From Takashimella koratensis (Eukaryota; Basidiomycota; Tremellomycetes; Trichosporonales; Tetragoniomycetaceae), in contig BCKT01000009.1 of the NCBI GenBank assembly GCA_003116875.1, positions 1,054,001 through 1,118,000 on the forward strand: a DNA stretch of 64,000 nt. Reading direction: 5' to 3'. Below the pieces are notes generated by a model. The model made no database searches. It was not told the DNA's origin and saw nothing but the letters and a program-made list of their open reading frames with translations. The translations under genes were made by a program, and so were the position numbers. This document shows, in pieces, positions 23,116 through 34,192 of this stretch. Within the stretch, counting starts at the first letter, position 1, and each line of letters begins with the position of its first letter.

Positions 23116-24039
23116 TTACTTCAATACCCCTTCCTCCAATTCTTCCCCTTCCGACTCGAGACCGCAATCCCTCCACACTATGCGTAACCAACACGGTTCG
23201 ACCACCCTCTCCCGCTGCATGTTTTCCTTAGTAGGGAGAACAACATCTCTCCAGCCTCTTGATGCCGGTTTAGGACCAAAGACGAGGTCTTGAATCTCAG
23301 CTGTGAGCTGCGGGTAGGCGTTACGCCGTAGGCGCTGGATGGAGATACATAGCCCGACGGTAAAGAGGGGGACCATTAGGAAGAGCCAGCTGGAGGAGGA
23401 TATCAGCAGTTGATCCCCCAGCGAGGTAGATACCGAACATGTCTCGCTCGATTTTGAGCAAAGACGTGGGATGAACACACTTACATTGCAAAAACCACCT
23501 TGCTACCGGTTGATTTGCTCGGGTCTGTGATATCTCGGTACAACCCGTACACACCAAGCGGGGGGAGTCCGACAGCCAAGATTCGGAGTACGACGTCAAT
23601 CACGTCTGAGGCGCATACTCATCAGCTTTGGTTCCACCTTCGGCTTCGATCTGACATCCTTGAGACCAGGTATAGATGTGTAGTTCGGAAGAAGGACCCA
23701 GACGACGTACATTTCCATATAGGATACCGAACCCGACCGGCTTCGGTAGCGTACACATCTTGGATCGCACTCTGAATCATGAACTTTCCATCGAAGAGTC
23801 AGCACCGTGACTAAACCCCTATCGTCTATCCAGGTGGGAGACGTCGGCAGGTGGCTAGACGAAGGAAAGGAGGGAGGACAAGCAGGTTGAGAAAGGAAAG
23901 CAGCCCAAGCGCAGGGGGGGGGAAACACTCACCATTCGCCCGCCTTCACGGTTATGTCGCTCCACAGAACGCCCCAGTCTGTCCATGGGATCAGGCAGAA
24001 TCTCGCGATCTCGTTTCCGTCTGAGGTGAGGCTCGACAT
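23116..24039 (-). CDS. Small integral membrane protein of unknown function
   Basis: Four exons splice to about 190 residues. The start chosen is the ATG at 24039 (MSSLTSDGNEIARFCLIPWT), reading into DWGVLWSDITVKAGEW. Next come SAIQDVYATEAGRVRYPIWK, a first hydrophobic segment YVIDVVLRILAVGLPPLGVY with GLYRDITDPSKSTGSK, and a second one WLFLMVPLFTVGLCISIQRL. The soluble tail contains AYPQLTAEIQDLVFGPKPAS and ends acidic (GEELEEGVLK). The frame is open further upstream to 24183 with another ATG, so the N-terminus is uncertain. I do not recognise the family. Confidence 0.65.
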
Positions 24040-24189
24040 ATGGTCCAAGTCGAAGGGCTTGGATGACCATGATGGCTGAGGTGATGAGTGGTTGTTGGTG
24101 TTGAGAATGGGTGAAGTTGGGTGAGTCCGGGTGAAGGGAGAGTGGAAGTGGAGAGATAATTTGGTTGTTGTTTTCGTACGCACCCTATT

Positions 24190-25710
24190 CTAGTTGGCTC
24201 GCACCATTTTCGGGACAAAGTGGCTTTCGATTGACAGACAACATCGACACGTTTGTTTCTTCTCAAAGAACAGAAGAGGTGTTACCTTGTCGTCCATTGT
24301 CAACTTGGAAGCTAATCATGCCGGCATAGAAGTGGATCGGTTGTATCGGGATAAGAGCAAAGCGACATTAGCAATCAAAAATCCGCTCACAGACTCAACC
24401 TCCACATCCTCATGCCAAACATATTGTTTAAGCTCCTCTTTTGTCGATCCACGAGTCTTTCCATTGCTGCTTTTGAAACAACCCAATAGCCCGCACTGGG
24501 TCACGTGCCAAAATCCCGCAGATGCGCAGAATGGTATGACACCGGCGTACAAAGGTCGAGCGGCTGAGGGTATCGCCCACACGTTCATTCTCCGTTTTTG
24601 GTTGCCGACATGTTTGATGCGCCTCCACACTGAGCGGTCAACTCATTACGAGGTATAAATCACTTGGGTTAAAGTTCTACGTTCCCATCATCATGAGCGA
24701 TACTTTGTCTTGCCGAGCCCATCCTATCAAGGTATGTTTGCAAAACTCGATCAAGTCATGGGCCGCGTCTTCAGTTCTTCATTCTTTGGTTCACTCCCAC
24801 TTGGTGGAACTGATGACGATCAGCGGTTCCCTACAGCCCCCAAATCAGATAATCAAACTCCTCACCACTCCGAAGACAGTCAAGACAGCGAAGAAGATGA
24901 CGCTTTCGCTGGGTTCTGCAAAGGGCAGATTTGGATCGCCAAGTCAACAATTCCAGTCCATTTGGCATCTTCATCTTTCTTCCTGAAAAAAGAAACGAAA
25001 TCAGAGTTCAGATAGTTTCTCCGCGCCGACTTTAACGCTTCCCTCAGAGCGCTCTTCATAACAGCTTGCTGAAACGAGAGTATACTGTCAGCCGTATGCA
25101 TTGCACCGCACAGAGAGTCTCGGATTTGTTCGCCTTTAAATCGGACAGGAGGGCAAGCTGTAGTCTCTCTCACAGCCAACCTTTGTAATCTCCCTGCTTA
25201 CACACTTGGATCGGCATTCTCAAAGACAATGCCTCTTGTTCAACCTTTTCTCAGATTGAAGAAAGACATGACCTCCCGTCGATCAAGGCCCCGTCAAAAT
25301 CAGAATTGGATTTAGCGTATTAACCTCTGTGCAGATTGAGTTGTCACTTTCCCATCCTTCCAACAGCTCCCAACATCGTGCCACTCGCCAAACGCCAGTT
25401 CAGCAAGATCACTGAAGACTCGAGTGTCGCGTAAAGTGTCCAGCCGAGCGAGGGAATCTACCGTTTGGTCCGCTAGATCGCCTTCGAAGCGTGGATTCCG
25501 ATGGCCCTCGAATCAAGTTTCAGCAAAGGTTCCATCCGTTTGGTCAAAGCGAGCAACGAGGCTGAAGGCGGCGACGCGACGATATGACGAAATGACGATG
25601 GGGCCACTCAGCGCGGAGGACAGAGTCGGAAGGAGGTACGGTCCGACTTCAGAGGCAGGATAGAGCAGCAATACTTATATACTTACATGAACTTTTGGCG
25701 TTCATATGTC
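24190..25710. other. Stretch of gene relics between membrane-protein genes
   Basis: This 1.5 kb looks AT-richer than its surroundings. Both strands have short open frames with protein-like composition, but none forms a complete gene. On the plus strand 24710-25015 encodes an acidic segment (HSEDSQDSEEDDAFAGF) with no proper ATG context. The minus strand carries the spliceable but interrupted frames described separately. It is best seen as degenerate sequence or a very young orphan region. Confidence 0.35.
24880..25705 (-). pseudogene. Possible decayed gene
   Basis: From an ATG at 25705 (MNAKSS) a donor GTAAGT at 25686 and an acceptor at 25647 keep frame into FGPYLLPTLSSALSGPIVIS and VAAFSLVARFDQTDGTFAET. 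A TGA at 25513-25515 then interrupts. The same frame continues as protein-like sequence (DLADQTVDSLARLDTLRDTR, AELAFGEWHDVGSCWKDGK). Further on, a second frame (GLDRREVMSFFNLRKG) is also interrupted by TGA. An exon with acceptor TTTCAG at about 25072 reads AVMKSALREALKSARRNYLN and ends at a stop at 24880. Interrupting TGA codons that could derive from CGA suggest decay by C-to-T change. An unrecognised intron could explain one of the stops. No family recognised. Confidence 0.35.
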
Positions 25711-25946
25711 TTATGTAGCTATCACTCTTCTCCCTAGGCGATTCATGTCCCGGTTGAGTAGCTAGACCATGTGGTCCGTGGCGGTGCCGAGAAAAACGCC
25801 CGATTGCCCAAATAAGCCTAAATTCAGCGCAGGGCCCTCGACTCCACATTCCGCTCACAGGTTTTGCCTATATCGGACGTTGACTGCTTTTCTTTGTTTT
25901 CATCGTTGTCTCTTGCTCTCACTAATCTTCCTTCTCCTCTGCCCAC

Positions 25947-27649
25947 ATGGCCATGATGGATCGGGTCTCGTCTGCGCTGGGGAACTTGATGAGTGTCGGG
26001 GTAGCTATCGGAGCCATCCACCTCGCCAGCTACCGGCTTCAAAAAGTACGTGACTCCCTCTCCCGTCCACACCCCTCCATATGCTATGAAGCCTGACAAC
26101 AACTGTTAGATCCACCGATCGGCGTCTGCACTTCCTCCACCTTCCGACACCTTCGAGTCAGGATCGACAGTTCCCGAGCCTTCTATCCCTCTTGATGCGA
26201 CCACGCCCGACCACCAGCCGAGCCAGATGCACCCGGGGAAACGCGCGATTATCGTCGTCGCAGCCCACGTGTTGTCCGCGATCGCTGGAATCGTCATCAT
26301 GGTCACTGACCACGACAACATCAAGAGTGGTTGGCGAATCATTTGGGTGATCCTTGCTCTTGGACTAATCTTCGGTTCTCTCCACGCGGTAAGCAGGGCC
26401 GTTCTATGGCGTTTCGCATAGCATGAAGATCGGGACGAGCGCGCTGACTCTCTTCGTGAAGGCTGTCGAAGTGCTCAAGCCGCAGCAACAGGCAGTCATG
26501 TTCGGTCCCTCCAAGCTGAAGGGCACGAAGTCTCAATCTGTCTTTGACAACGCTTACCAAGGCGACTTGAGCGGACCTTCTGTCAACATCGTCACACCCC
26601 CGCCGTCTCTTGCTCCTCTTCCACCACTCTACTGGACCCTTCTGGTCCCTGTTTTATCGGTCGCCATCTTCGCAGGGAACAGGTTCGGGTATACAGATAT
26701 CAACAGTCTCTGGCTCGGAGCAGTGGTCATTCAATTCACTCAGTACCAGCGATTATCGATGCGGCTGGTGGTTTGGCGCAACCTTGTCGTGGCTGTAAGT
26801 TGCGAAAGGAGCAGCGCGGCCTGGGAACTAGGCTGATTTTCGAATGTCGCTCAACTCAAATAGCTCGCCCTTCCTGCTTTTGTGGGTGTCTTGTTCATCC
26901 TGATCATGATTTTCCCGGGGGACAAGGGCGAACCCAAGAAAGACAACGGTCCTCAGCCATCTCAATGGTTGTACAGAATCATTGTGATTCACAACATGGC
27001 GGTCGCTTTTAGATTGGTAGGACAGCTGGTAAGTTTCCCTAACACCGGCATCAAGGTATCCGTAGACCTCCGAGTTACCGACCCATCACTTCTGTGCGTA
27101 TCTGATCTGTGTGCAGATCGCTCTGTGCCTTCGGTACGACCAATCGAAAGTCACCTTACCTCGCCCAAACCTCAACCCATCAAACCCCTCCCTCGGCTCC
27201 AAACGACCCATGGCAATTCTGCTCGCGCCCTCGGTCCCTCCTTTCCCGAAACCCATCTACATCGCCTCCCTCGTCTCTGTTGCGCTCACCATGATCCCGA
27301 TTGTCCTGATTGTCAACTTCGCCTCCAAGGACTTTGGAGATGAGGCGTTCATGGTCGTACTCACTGCGTCGTATGTCAACCTCCTTACGGTCACCCTCGG
27401 CGTCGCGGGGGTCGTTTGGTGGAGAGGGGAACTGAGGCAGTGGTTTGACTACGAGGATATGTGAGTGACTAGTGTGCGGATGACAATGCAGTGGGCTGAT
27501 GAAGCCATTGTCGCTCTAGGAAACTTCCCATCGCTCAGCTCGAGGAGGAAGCGCTGGTCGGTTTAGATGGGGTTGATGAGTACGAAGACGACGAGACCAC
27601 TCCTTTAGCCGCGCACGTGCAACTTCCAGCTGTCAAACTGTCAGCATAA
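25947..27649 (+). CDS. Multi-span membrane protein, tandem paralogue 1
   Basis: About seven or eight hydrophobic segments: IIVVAAHVLSAIAGIVIMVT, IIWVILALGLIFGSLHA, LYWTLLVPVLSVAIFAGN, LVVALALPAFVGVLFILIMI, WLYRIIVIHNMAVAFRLVGQ, YIASLVSVALTMIPIVLIVN and a last one within YVNLLTVTLGVAGVVWW. A Pro/Ser-rich loop follows the first amphipathic segment. NRFGYTDINSLWLGA after the fourth segment is shared with the next gene, as is the PFPKPIYIA block before a late segment. The C-terminus is acidic (DEYEDDETTPLA). Six or so short introns; ATG at 25947, stop at 27649. I do not recognise a transporter or receptor family. The pair is probably a lineage-specific membrane-protein family. Confidence 0.75.
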
Positions 27650-27981
27650 CACCAACATGAACAGTAGAATACTTTGATATAGAGCTAGACTGTACACTCA
27701 ATGCATGCACATCTGGGTGACTGCTTGCGATATATTGTGTACACCTCTGTACCTCGATGGCAATCAGAGCTCGGAGCCCTGGGGGCGGCGGTGACTCTCC
27801 TGACGCCCAATTGCCCGTTTAAGCGTAACCAAAATAGACATTGTCAAATTCCGACTGACGTCTGCTTTAACGGCCGAGCCACCGCCCCCCCACTCACCAC
27901 TCTAGCTTGTTTTCGTTCACTCTGCCATCTCCTCTCGTCTCCTCATCCTACATACCTACGACTGGGTGAAGCGTGGTCGAC
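27650..27981. other. Short intergenic space between the tandem membrane genes
   Basis: 332 bases between the stop of paralogue 1 and the ATG of paralogue 2. It holds the terminator of the first and the promoter of the second; nothing else is seen. Confidence 0.45.
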
Positions 27982-29680
27982 ATGAGCATTATCACGACGA
28001 CTGCGACGAGCGCCTTCGGCGTAGTTGTGGCGATTGGGGCAATCCATCTCGGCAGCAGCCGGCTGTACAAAGTACGTCCCACCGGAATGGCGGTCTTTAC
28101 TTGTTTCTTCTTGAACATGACCAGTCCAGGCTGTGAGGCCTAAGGGGGATGCTGATTCGAGCCAGATACACACAGCTGCTGCTGCCTTGCCACCTCCACC
28201 CGATCCTGTAGAGCTGCAAAAAGCCATAGAAGACGCAGCCGCAGCCAACGTCGACCGTAACGAAATCCCTATCTCTTCCAGCGGTCTCAGTGTCCGCACT
28301 AGGGGGCTCATCATTGATGGGGTCAACGTGCTGTCCGTTCTTGTAGGCCTAGCGATCATGTTGTCGGATCCAGAGAACACCAAGAGCTTGTTCCCCTTGC
28401 TCAGTGTTTTCTCGGCTTCGGTGTTCATATACAGGCATATCCGCGGGGTAAGGTTTCGTTGCCAGTCTATTCTATCGTCCACCTTGACCTTTTGGAGCAT
28501 ACAAGCAAGCTGACACGACTGAACTACGTTTTCAGGCAATCATGGTCCTCTCTCCTTTAACATTGGGGGTCAAATACGCTGTTCCCCTTCCAACGGCTGA
28601 CGCGAAGTTCAAACCTCGCATTCAGGTGGTAATCCACCAACAGTCTGGCTCCCCTCCCATCCCTCTGACCGGAACCCTCCTCCTACCTGTCTTGTCGGTG
28701 TGTCTACTCGCTGCCAATCGTTTCGGGTACACCGATGTGAATTGTCTTTGGCTCGGCGCCATCCTATTGGACAATATGAGTAGATACCAGCGGCTTGGCG
28801 TGAGGTCCATGCTCAAGCAGTGCTTGTACGGGGGGGTGAGTCAGGTGTTTCCAACTAAGAAGTCCGAGAACGATCGAAGAACCATAGCTGACGGAAAAAT
28901 CGGGGACCATCATCACTCAACGCGTAATGTAGATCTTAATACCCGCAACTCTATGTGCGATTGCAGCGCTAGGCTGGTGGCTGGACAGAAGGGAAGGTGT
29001 GGGGAAGGGAAACAAAAGTCGATATGATCATCGAGCTTTAGGCCCTTCGATCTGGCTCAACTTTATCGTTGCCATCCCTCAATTGTCCCTCGCTATCATC
29101 ATGGCTGGCAAGATTGTAAGTTCCTGCACTGTGTCTCATCAGAAAGACAGTGTTGACTTATTAACGTGCATCTACTTAGGCCGCTTTGAACCTCCGATAC
29201 GACGCACACTGGTCCCCTCTTCCTTCGAAATGGGAACACGCTCCATCTTCCCTTTCTCCCAACCACAAACACCCCGCCCCCAGAGGTGCAAACATCAACC
29301 TCCTCCCCCAGCTTATCCCTCCTTTCCCTAAACCATTCTATACCGCGACTCTGGTTTCCATCGGGCTCACGTTCCTCCCCGTCATCGGGCTGCTCCATCT
29401 CGTTCCGCCCTTCATGAGGCAATTCTCATTCATGATCCTCGTAGCTAGCTCAATGGTGCTCCTCCTTACTGTGCCAATGGGAGTCGGAGCGTATGCGTGG
29501 TACAAGGGGGAGATGAAGGACTGGCTGGCGTTTGAAGATCCGTGAGTAAGGCTCGAAGATTGGTTGGGAGATGGATATTGGTGATCTAACTACGGAGGCA
29601 GGAGATTACCTAACCCGAACGCTGAAGAGGCAGCCCTCGTCGCATTCACCGACGACAAAAAGACTTCGACCTCCCTCTAG
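27982..29680 (+). CDS. Multi-span membrane protein, tandem paralogue 2
   Basis: Same architecture as the upstream gene. It starts MSIITTTATSAFGVVVAIGA, where paralogue 1 has SVGVAIGAIHLASYRL, and shares the same first intron position. Further matches are GLIIDGVNVLSVLVGLAIML, GTLLLPVLSVCLLAANRFGY with TDVNCLWLGAI, WLNFIVAIPQLSLAIIMAGK, PPFPKPFYTATLVSIGLTFL and a last segment MILVASSMVLLLTVPMGVGA followed by YAWYKGEMKDWLAFEDP. The loop between early segments and the C-terminal tail have diverged most. The duplication is clear by order and motif; the function is unknown. Confidence 0.75.
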
Positions 29681-30125
29681 ATCTTAGACAGAACATAGAC
29701 CTCAGGACCTGAGAGTACTCGAAAACCCGTAGTGGACAATGCAACCGCTCCATTGGTTACTGAATCATCTGGTACTATCTCAACTGTCTGCATTCTCTTC
29801 ATACTTCTTTCGTACACGACGGTACAGCAAGTATCCTCATTATACAGATAAGCGAAGGGGGTTTGGGATTCGACTTGTATGGGGTTGGATTAAGCTACAG
29901 GTGGGGTTGGGGTGGAGACTCGGAAGGGCGGGAGACTCGGAGGAAAGAGATCAATGAGAATGAAAAGAGATTTCAATGGGTTTAAACATGTTCTTTTTGT
30001 TCTTCTTGCACAGCGATTGAATGAGGGTCTGTGTTTCGGCTCGAGGGAGTCGAATATGACTATAATGTAAGATGGTATGAGGCGATCGAAGAGATTTGGC
30101 AGGGAATTTGAAGGGTTGGTCGCAA
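29681..30125. terminator. Convergent 3' region of membrane paralogue 2 and PMA1
   Basis: 445 bases between two stop codons. A GGGTTGG/GGGCGGG-type G-rich tract lies at about 29880-29930. No gene is seen. Confidence 0.4.
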
Positions 30126-33100
30126 TCATTGACCCTCGCCCTCGCCTTCGACCTTGCCGCTGGAACTCTCATCGTCGTCCTGTTCGGGCGCTGCGCCACC
30201 TTGGTCCTTCTCCTTCTGATCCTTTGGCTGCTGAGCCGGGGTATTCGCGCCAGTGTTGGCGCCCGTGCCCGATTGGCTCTTGCCCTTCTCCGACCCTTTG
30301 CCAGACCCGCTCCCGGATGCGTCGGTCTTTGCGTTCTTCTCGGTTTTCTTGGTGTCCTTGTCCTTGGCCTGACCGCGCTTGTCGTCCTTCTTAGCCTCGG
30401 GCTGCGGGGCCTTGTCGCTCCCCGACGAGAAGCGGTATCGGGATCCTCCGTGGTCGGTCTCGTGGACGATGGTAAGGCGCTGCAAGTCGGTGCTGTGGTG
30501 GGTCAGATGAGGTGTACACCGTTTGAGGCATGGCAAAAACTCACAGGAAGTTCTCGAGCTTCTCGTTCCTCTTGGATCGAGTAACACGACCAATGTTGTC
30601 AAGCCAGGTAATCTTGCTCAGGATGAAGTCTAGTCATGGCGTCAGGGCTGCTTGTGACGATCAACGAGCTACTCACAGACAAGCGCAATAATGACAACGA
30701 CACCAAAGGAGTAGCCCCAAACCTTGACGACGGTGACAATGTCAACCCAGCCGCCGTGGGGGCGGGGGATGTTGTCAGTGTCGGGACCCGAGATCCAACC
30801 AAAGAGCGCAAAGATGGTCGCCCTGTTTTTGTCAGTCAGAATTCGTGATCCGGTCGGAAAATCGCCGTAGCAAGTACTTACAAGATATCAACACCGAGGA
30901 CGGCACCGCAGAGTTGCCACGAAGGGAGGACATTGGGGGTTCCACGCTCCTGTGCAAGACGGGTGATGACTACAACCAGTCAGTCGATGAAGCCAACCAA
31001 CGCGTATTATCTGTTCAAGCAGACTTACAGATGATCCAAGACTCGGTGAGAGAGACCTCGAGGAAAAGAATCTCCTGGACGCTACCAAAGTTCTGAATGA
31101 TACCTTGGTCCGAGGTGAACATGGTAGCGCGGATGATCCAAGTACCGGCAGCGAGGAGCAGACCCATGATGGTGGAGATGATCCAGACCTTGGGAAGCTG
31201 CCATTCGACCGGCTGGCGTGCGTACGGCGCACGGTCGTACGCAACTGCGATGGTGGCCACGTCTGCGAAGAGACCCAGGAAGCTGTACAGCAGTCAGCGA
31301 ACAGCCTTACCCCAAGTGAATGTTAGAGACGTACACAATGAGGTCGACTCGGATAGTCTCGTTGAGAATAAGGATGGATAGCATGAGGTAGACCTCGAGG
31401 TGAATACAGAGCGCGATACTGTTAAAGTCAGTAAATGGCCTGAATTGCCCCATCTCACAGCCCAGACTTACCGGTAAATGATGTACGCCTTCATACGGTG
31501 GAAGATCTGACGGGCGACCTTGATAGCAGTGATGATAGTTGAAAGACCTTCGTCGAGGAAGACGACGTCGGCGGCGGTTCGAGCAGCGTCCGAAGCGCCT
31601 TCGACGGCGATACCGCAGTCTGCCTTCTTGAGGGAGGGTGCGTCGTTGACACCGTCACCAGTCATGGCGGTCAAGTGGCCACGCTCCTGAAGCAATTGGA
31701 CGACCTCTGCCTTGGAGTCAGCATAATGCACCCAATCTATCGTGGTCGCCTGCTACTCACGGTACTTGTGTTCCGGGAAGACCTCTGCGAAACCGTCGGC
31801 AGCTTCGATAAAGTCGCGAATATCCGAACCTGCCATTCCGCCACCGATGAGTTTCTCCGAGTCGTAAACGTTGGTGCCCAAGCCAAGTTGCTTGCAAGTC
31901 TCCTTTGCAATGGCAACGGCATCACCTGTAAGCATCTTGACGTGGATGCCGAGGTCTCCAGCCTCGGCGATGGTCTTGGCCGTGTCGGCACGGGGCGGGT
32001 CGAACATGCAGAGCATACCGAGGAGTTCCCAGTCCTTGCCTTCTTCCTTGACGGCAACGCCGAGCGAACGGAACCCACGAGTGGCGAACTGCTGAGCGAC
32101 GCCACGGTACTCCTGGACAGTGTTTTGGTCGAACTGAGCGAGTTTGAGAATGGCGTTGGGGGCACCCTTGGCACATGTAAACTTCTTGCCGTCTTTCGAG
32201 ACCTCAGCGGTGATACGTTTAGAGACGGGGTCGAAGGGAGTGAACTTGGAGGTCTTCCACCCTTCCTTGAGAATCTCCTGGGCTTTGGGGTAGTCCTGGT
32301 AATCGGTTAGCATGTCTCACATTCGAGGAGAGGGCTGAAACTCACCTTGAGGCCGACAATGGTGACCTTGTCGATAGGGTCGAGGAGCTTGACATTGTGC
32401 GAGGAGGCGAGGACAGCGACAGCCATGAACCAGTTCGGGTCGACGTCAGGTGCAATGTACGGGTCGTTCAGAGACAACTTGTTGGCGGTAAGAGTACCAG
32501 TCTTGTCGGAGCAGAGCATGTCAACACCGGCGAGCGACTCGATGGCAGTGAGCTTCTGGACGATAGCCTTGCGACGGGCGAGGTAAGCGGCACCAACGGC
32601 GAGGGTAGTGGTCGTGACGACGGGAAGACCGACGGGTACACCAATGATAGCGAAGATAAGAGCGTAGACAAGCAAGTTGTTCTGAGCGGGAGTAGCGATC
32701 CCGACACCTCGGAAGAAGGAGCCAATCCAGACGGCGAAGATGAAGGCGATGACGAGGATAAGAAGCGCAGTTCCGATGCCACCAAGGACGATCTGGAAGT
32801 GACCCTTTTCATTGGACGCTAGCATTCATGTCAATGTAACTCAAATTTTACAGATCACTAAGCTGACTCACCGGAAACAAGCGCAGCGGTGCGGCCGACG
32901 AAAGACTCCTTGGCCGGAACAGTGACCATAGCGTAGCATTTGCCGCGCTTCACACCACAGGTGTAGTAAGCAATGTCTCCAAGAAACTTGTCGACAGCGA
33001 GGGATTCTCCGGTGATAGCGGATTGGTCAACTGAGCAGACCGAGGGGCCCTTGTGATCGTCCTCGTCGTCATCGTGCTCGTCGTCGGAGTGGTCTCCGCC

Positions 33101-34192
33101 CTGGGACTTCTTCTGCTTGGCCTTGTCGGCTTTTTCAAGAATCTCCTTGGCCTGTAAAATGTCAGCTTGTCACACGATACATTGGGTTTGCAAAGCTCAC
33201 CTTTGAGCCGTCTTTGTCAGAGTACTCGCCGAGAATCTTGGCGTCGGCAGCGATGGTGTTACCTTCCTCGAGGATGATAATGTCACCGGGGACCAAGTCG
33301 CGAGCTTCAATTTCTTGTTCTTTGCCGTCACGAATAGCGGTAGTCTTGAGTGCGATACCAGCCTTGAGCTGGGCGACGATGTCTCCGGCTTGCCTAATCA
33401 AGGGTTAGCTACGGGATAATTAGACAAGTAATTCGCCGACTCACTTTTCCTGGTACCAGCCGACGATAGCGTTCATCATAAGGATACCACTGCAAGCGAT
33501 GTCAGCTTCACGTTCTTCGCACCACGAGTGGTGTCGCCGACTTACATAAGCACACCAAAGTCGATCCAGTCACGAAGACCGGCAGCGAGCAAGACGGCAA
33601 GTTCCATAGTGTACAAGATAGGTCCACGGAAGTAGGAGATGAATTTGAGGATTTGGTTCTCCGACGGGCTGTAAACGTCAGCTCCACTGCTTTATCTGCG
33701 GCAGGTTAGCAGTCACTCACCTCTCGAGCTCGTTGAAGCCGACCTGCTTGCGACGAGTATCGGCTTCCGAGCCGGTCAAGCCCTTCTGGCGGTCGGTGTT
33801 GAGCCAGTCTTGTGGGATCTATCCAACCGTTAGACTTGAGCCATTCCGATGGATCCAAACCCAGCCGGCGTACCTTCTTGTGACCCTGATCAACCTTGAC
33901 CTTCTTCCAAGGCATGTACCACTTTCGAACGTATTTCGCGTTCTCGTCGTCATCGTCATTGTCGTCGTCTCCACCGCGCTTGAGCTTCTCGGCTTGGTCG
34001 GTGACATAACGGAGGAGGACATCGTATTCTTCTCCGTCATACTCTGTAACCCATAGTGAGCGTTGAACAAGAGAGAAGGGGAAGGCTAGATTCGAACTCA
34101 CTCTTGTCGTTGGCCTCGTCCTCTCGCTGCTTTTCAGCCTCAGGATTGCCGTCTTCGGCGCTCTTGTTCTTCTTGCGATGAATGATCGCCAT
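30126..34192 (-). CDS. PMA1: Plasma-membrane H+-transporting P-type ATPase
   Basis: Fungal P3A ATPase that drives the plasma-membrane proton gradient. About fifteen short introns. The N-terminus is acidic and charged ([20 protein letters not shown]). The actuator region has [20 protein letters not shown] and DQSAITGES. Between them sits a long charged insertion ([20 protein letters not shown]). The phosphorylation site is [18 protein letters not shown], and the hinge is [20 protein letters not shown]. Membrane segments such as [20 protein letters not shown] precede the P-domain, and [20 protein letters not shown] lies in the C-terminal bundle. The regulatory tail keeps [14 protein letters not shown], the autoinhibitory core known from yeast Pma1, followed by an unusually long Lys/Asp/Gly-rich extension. 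ATG at 34192, stop at 30126. Confidence 0.95.
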
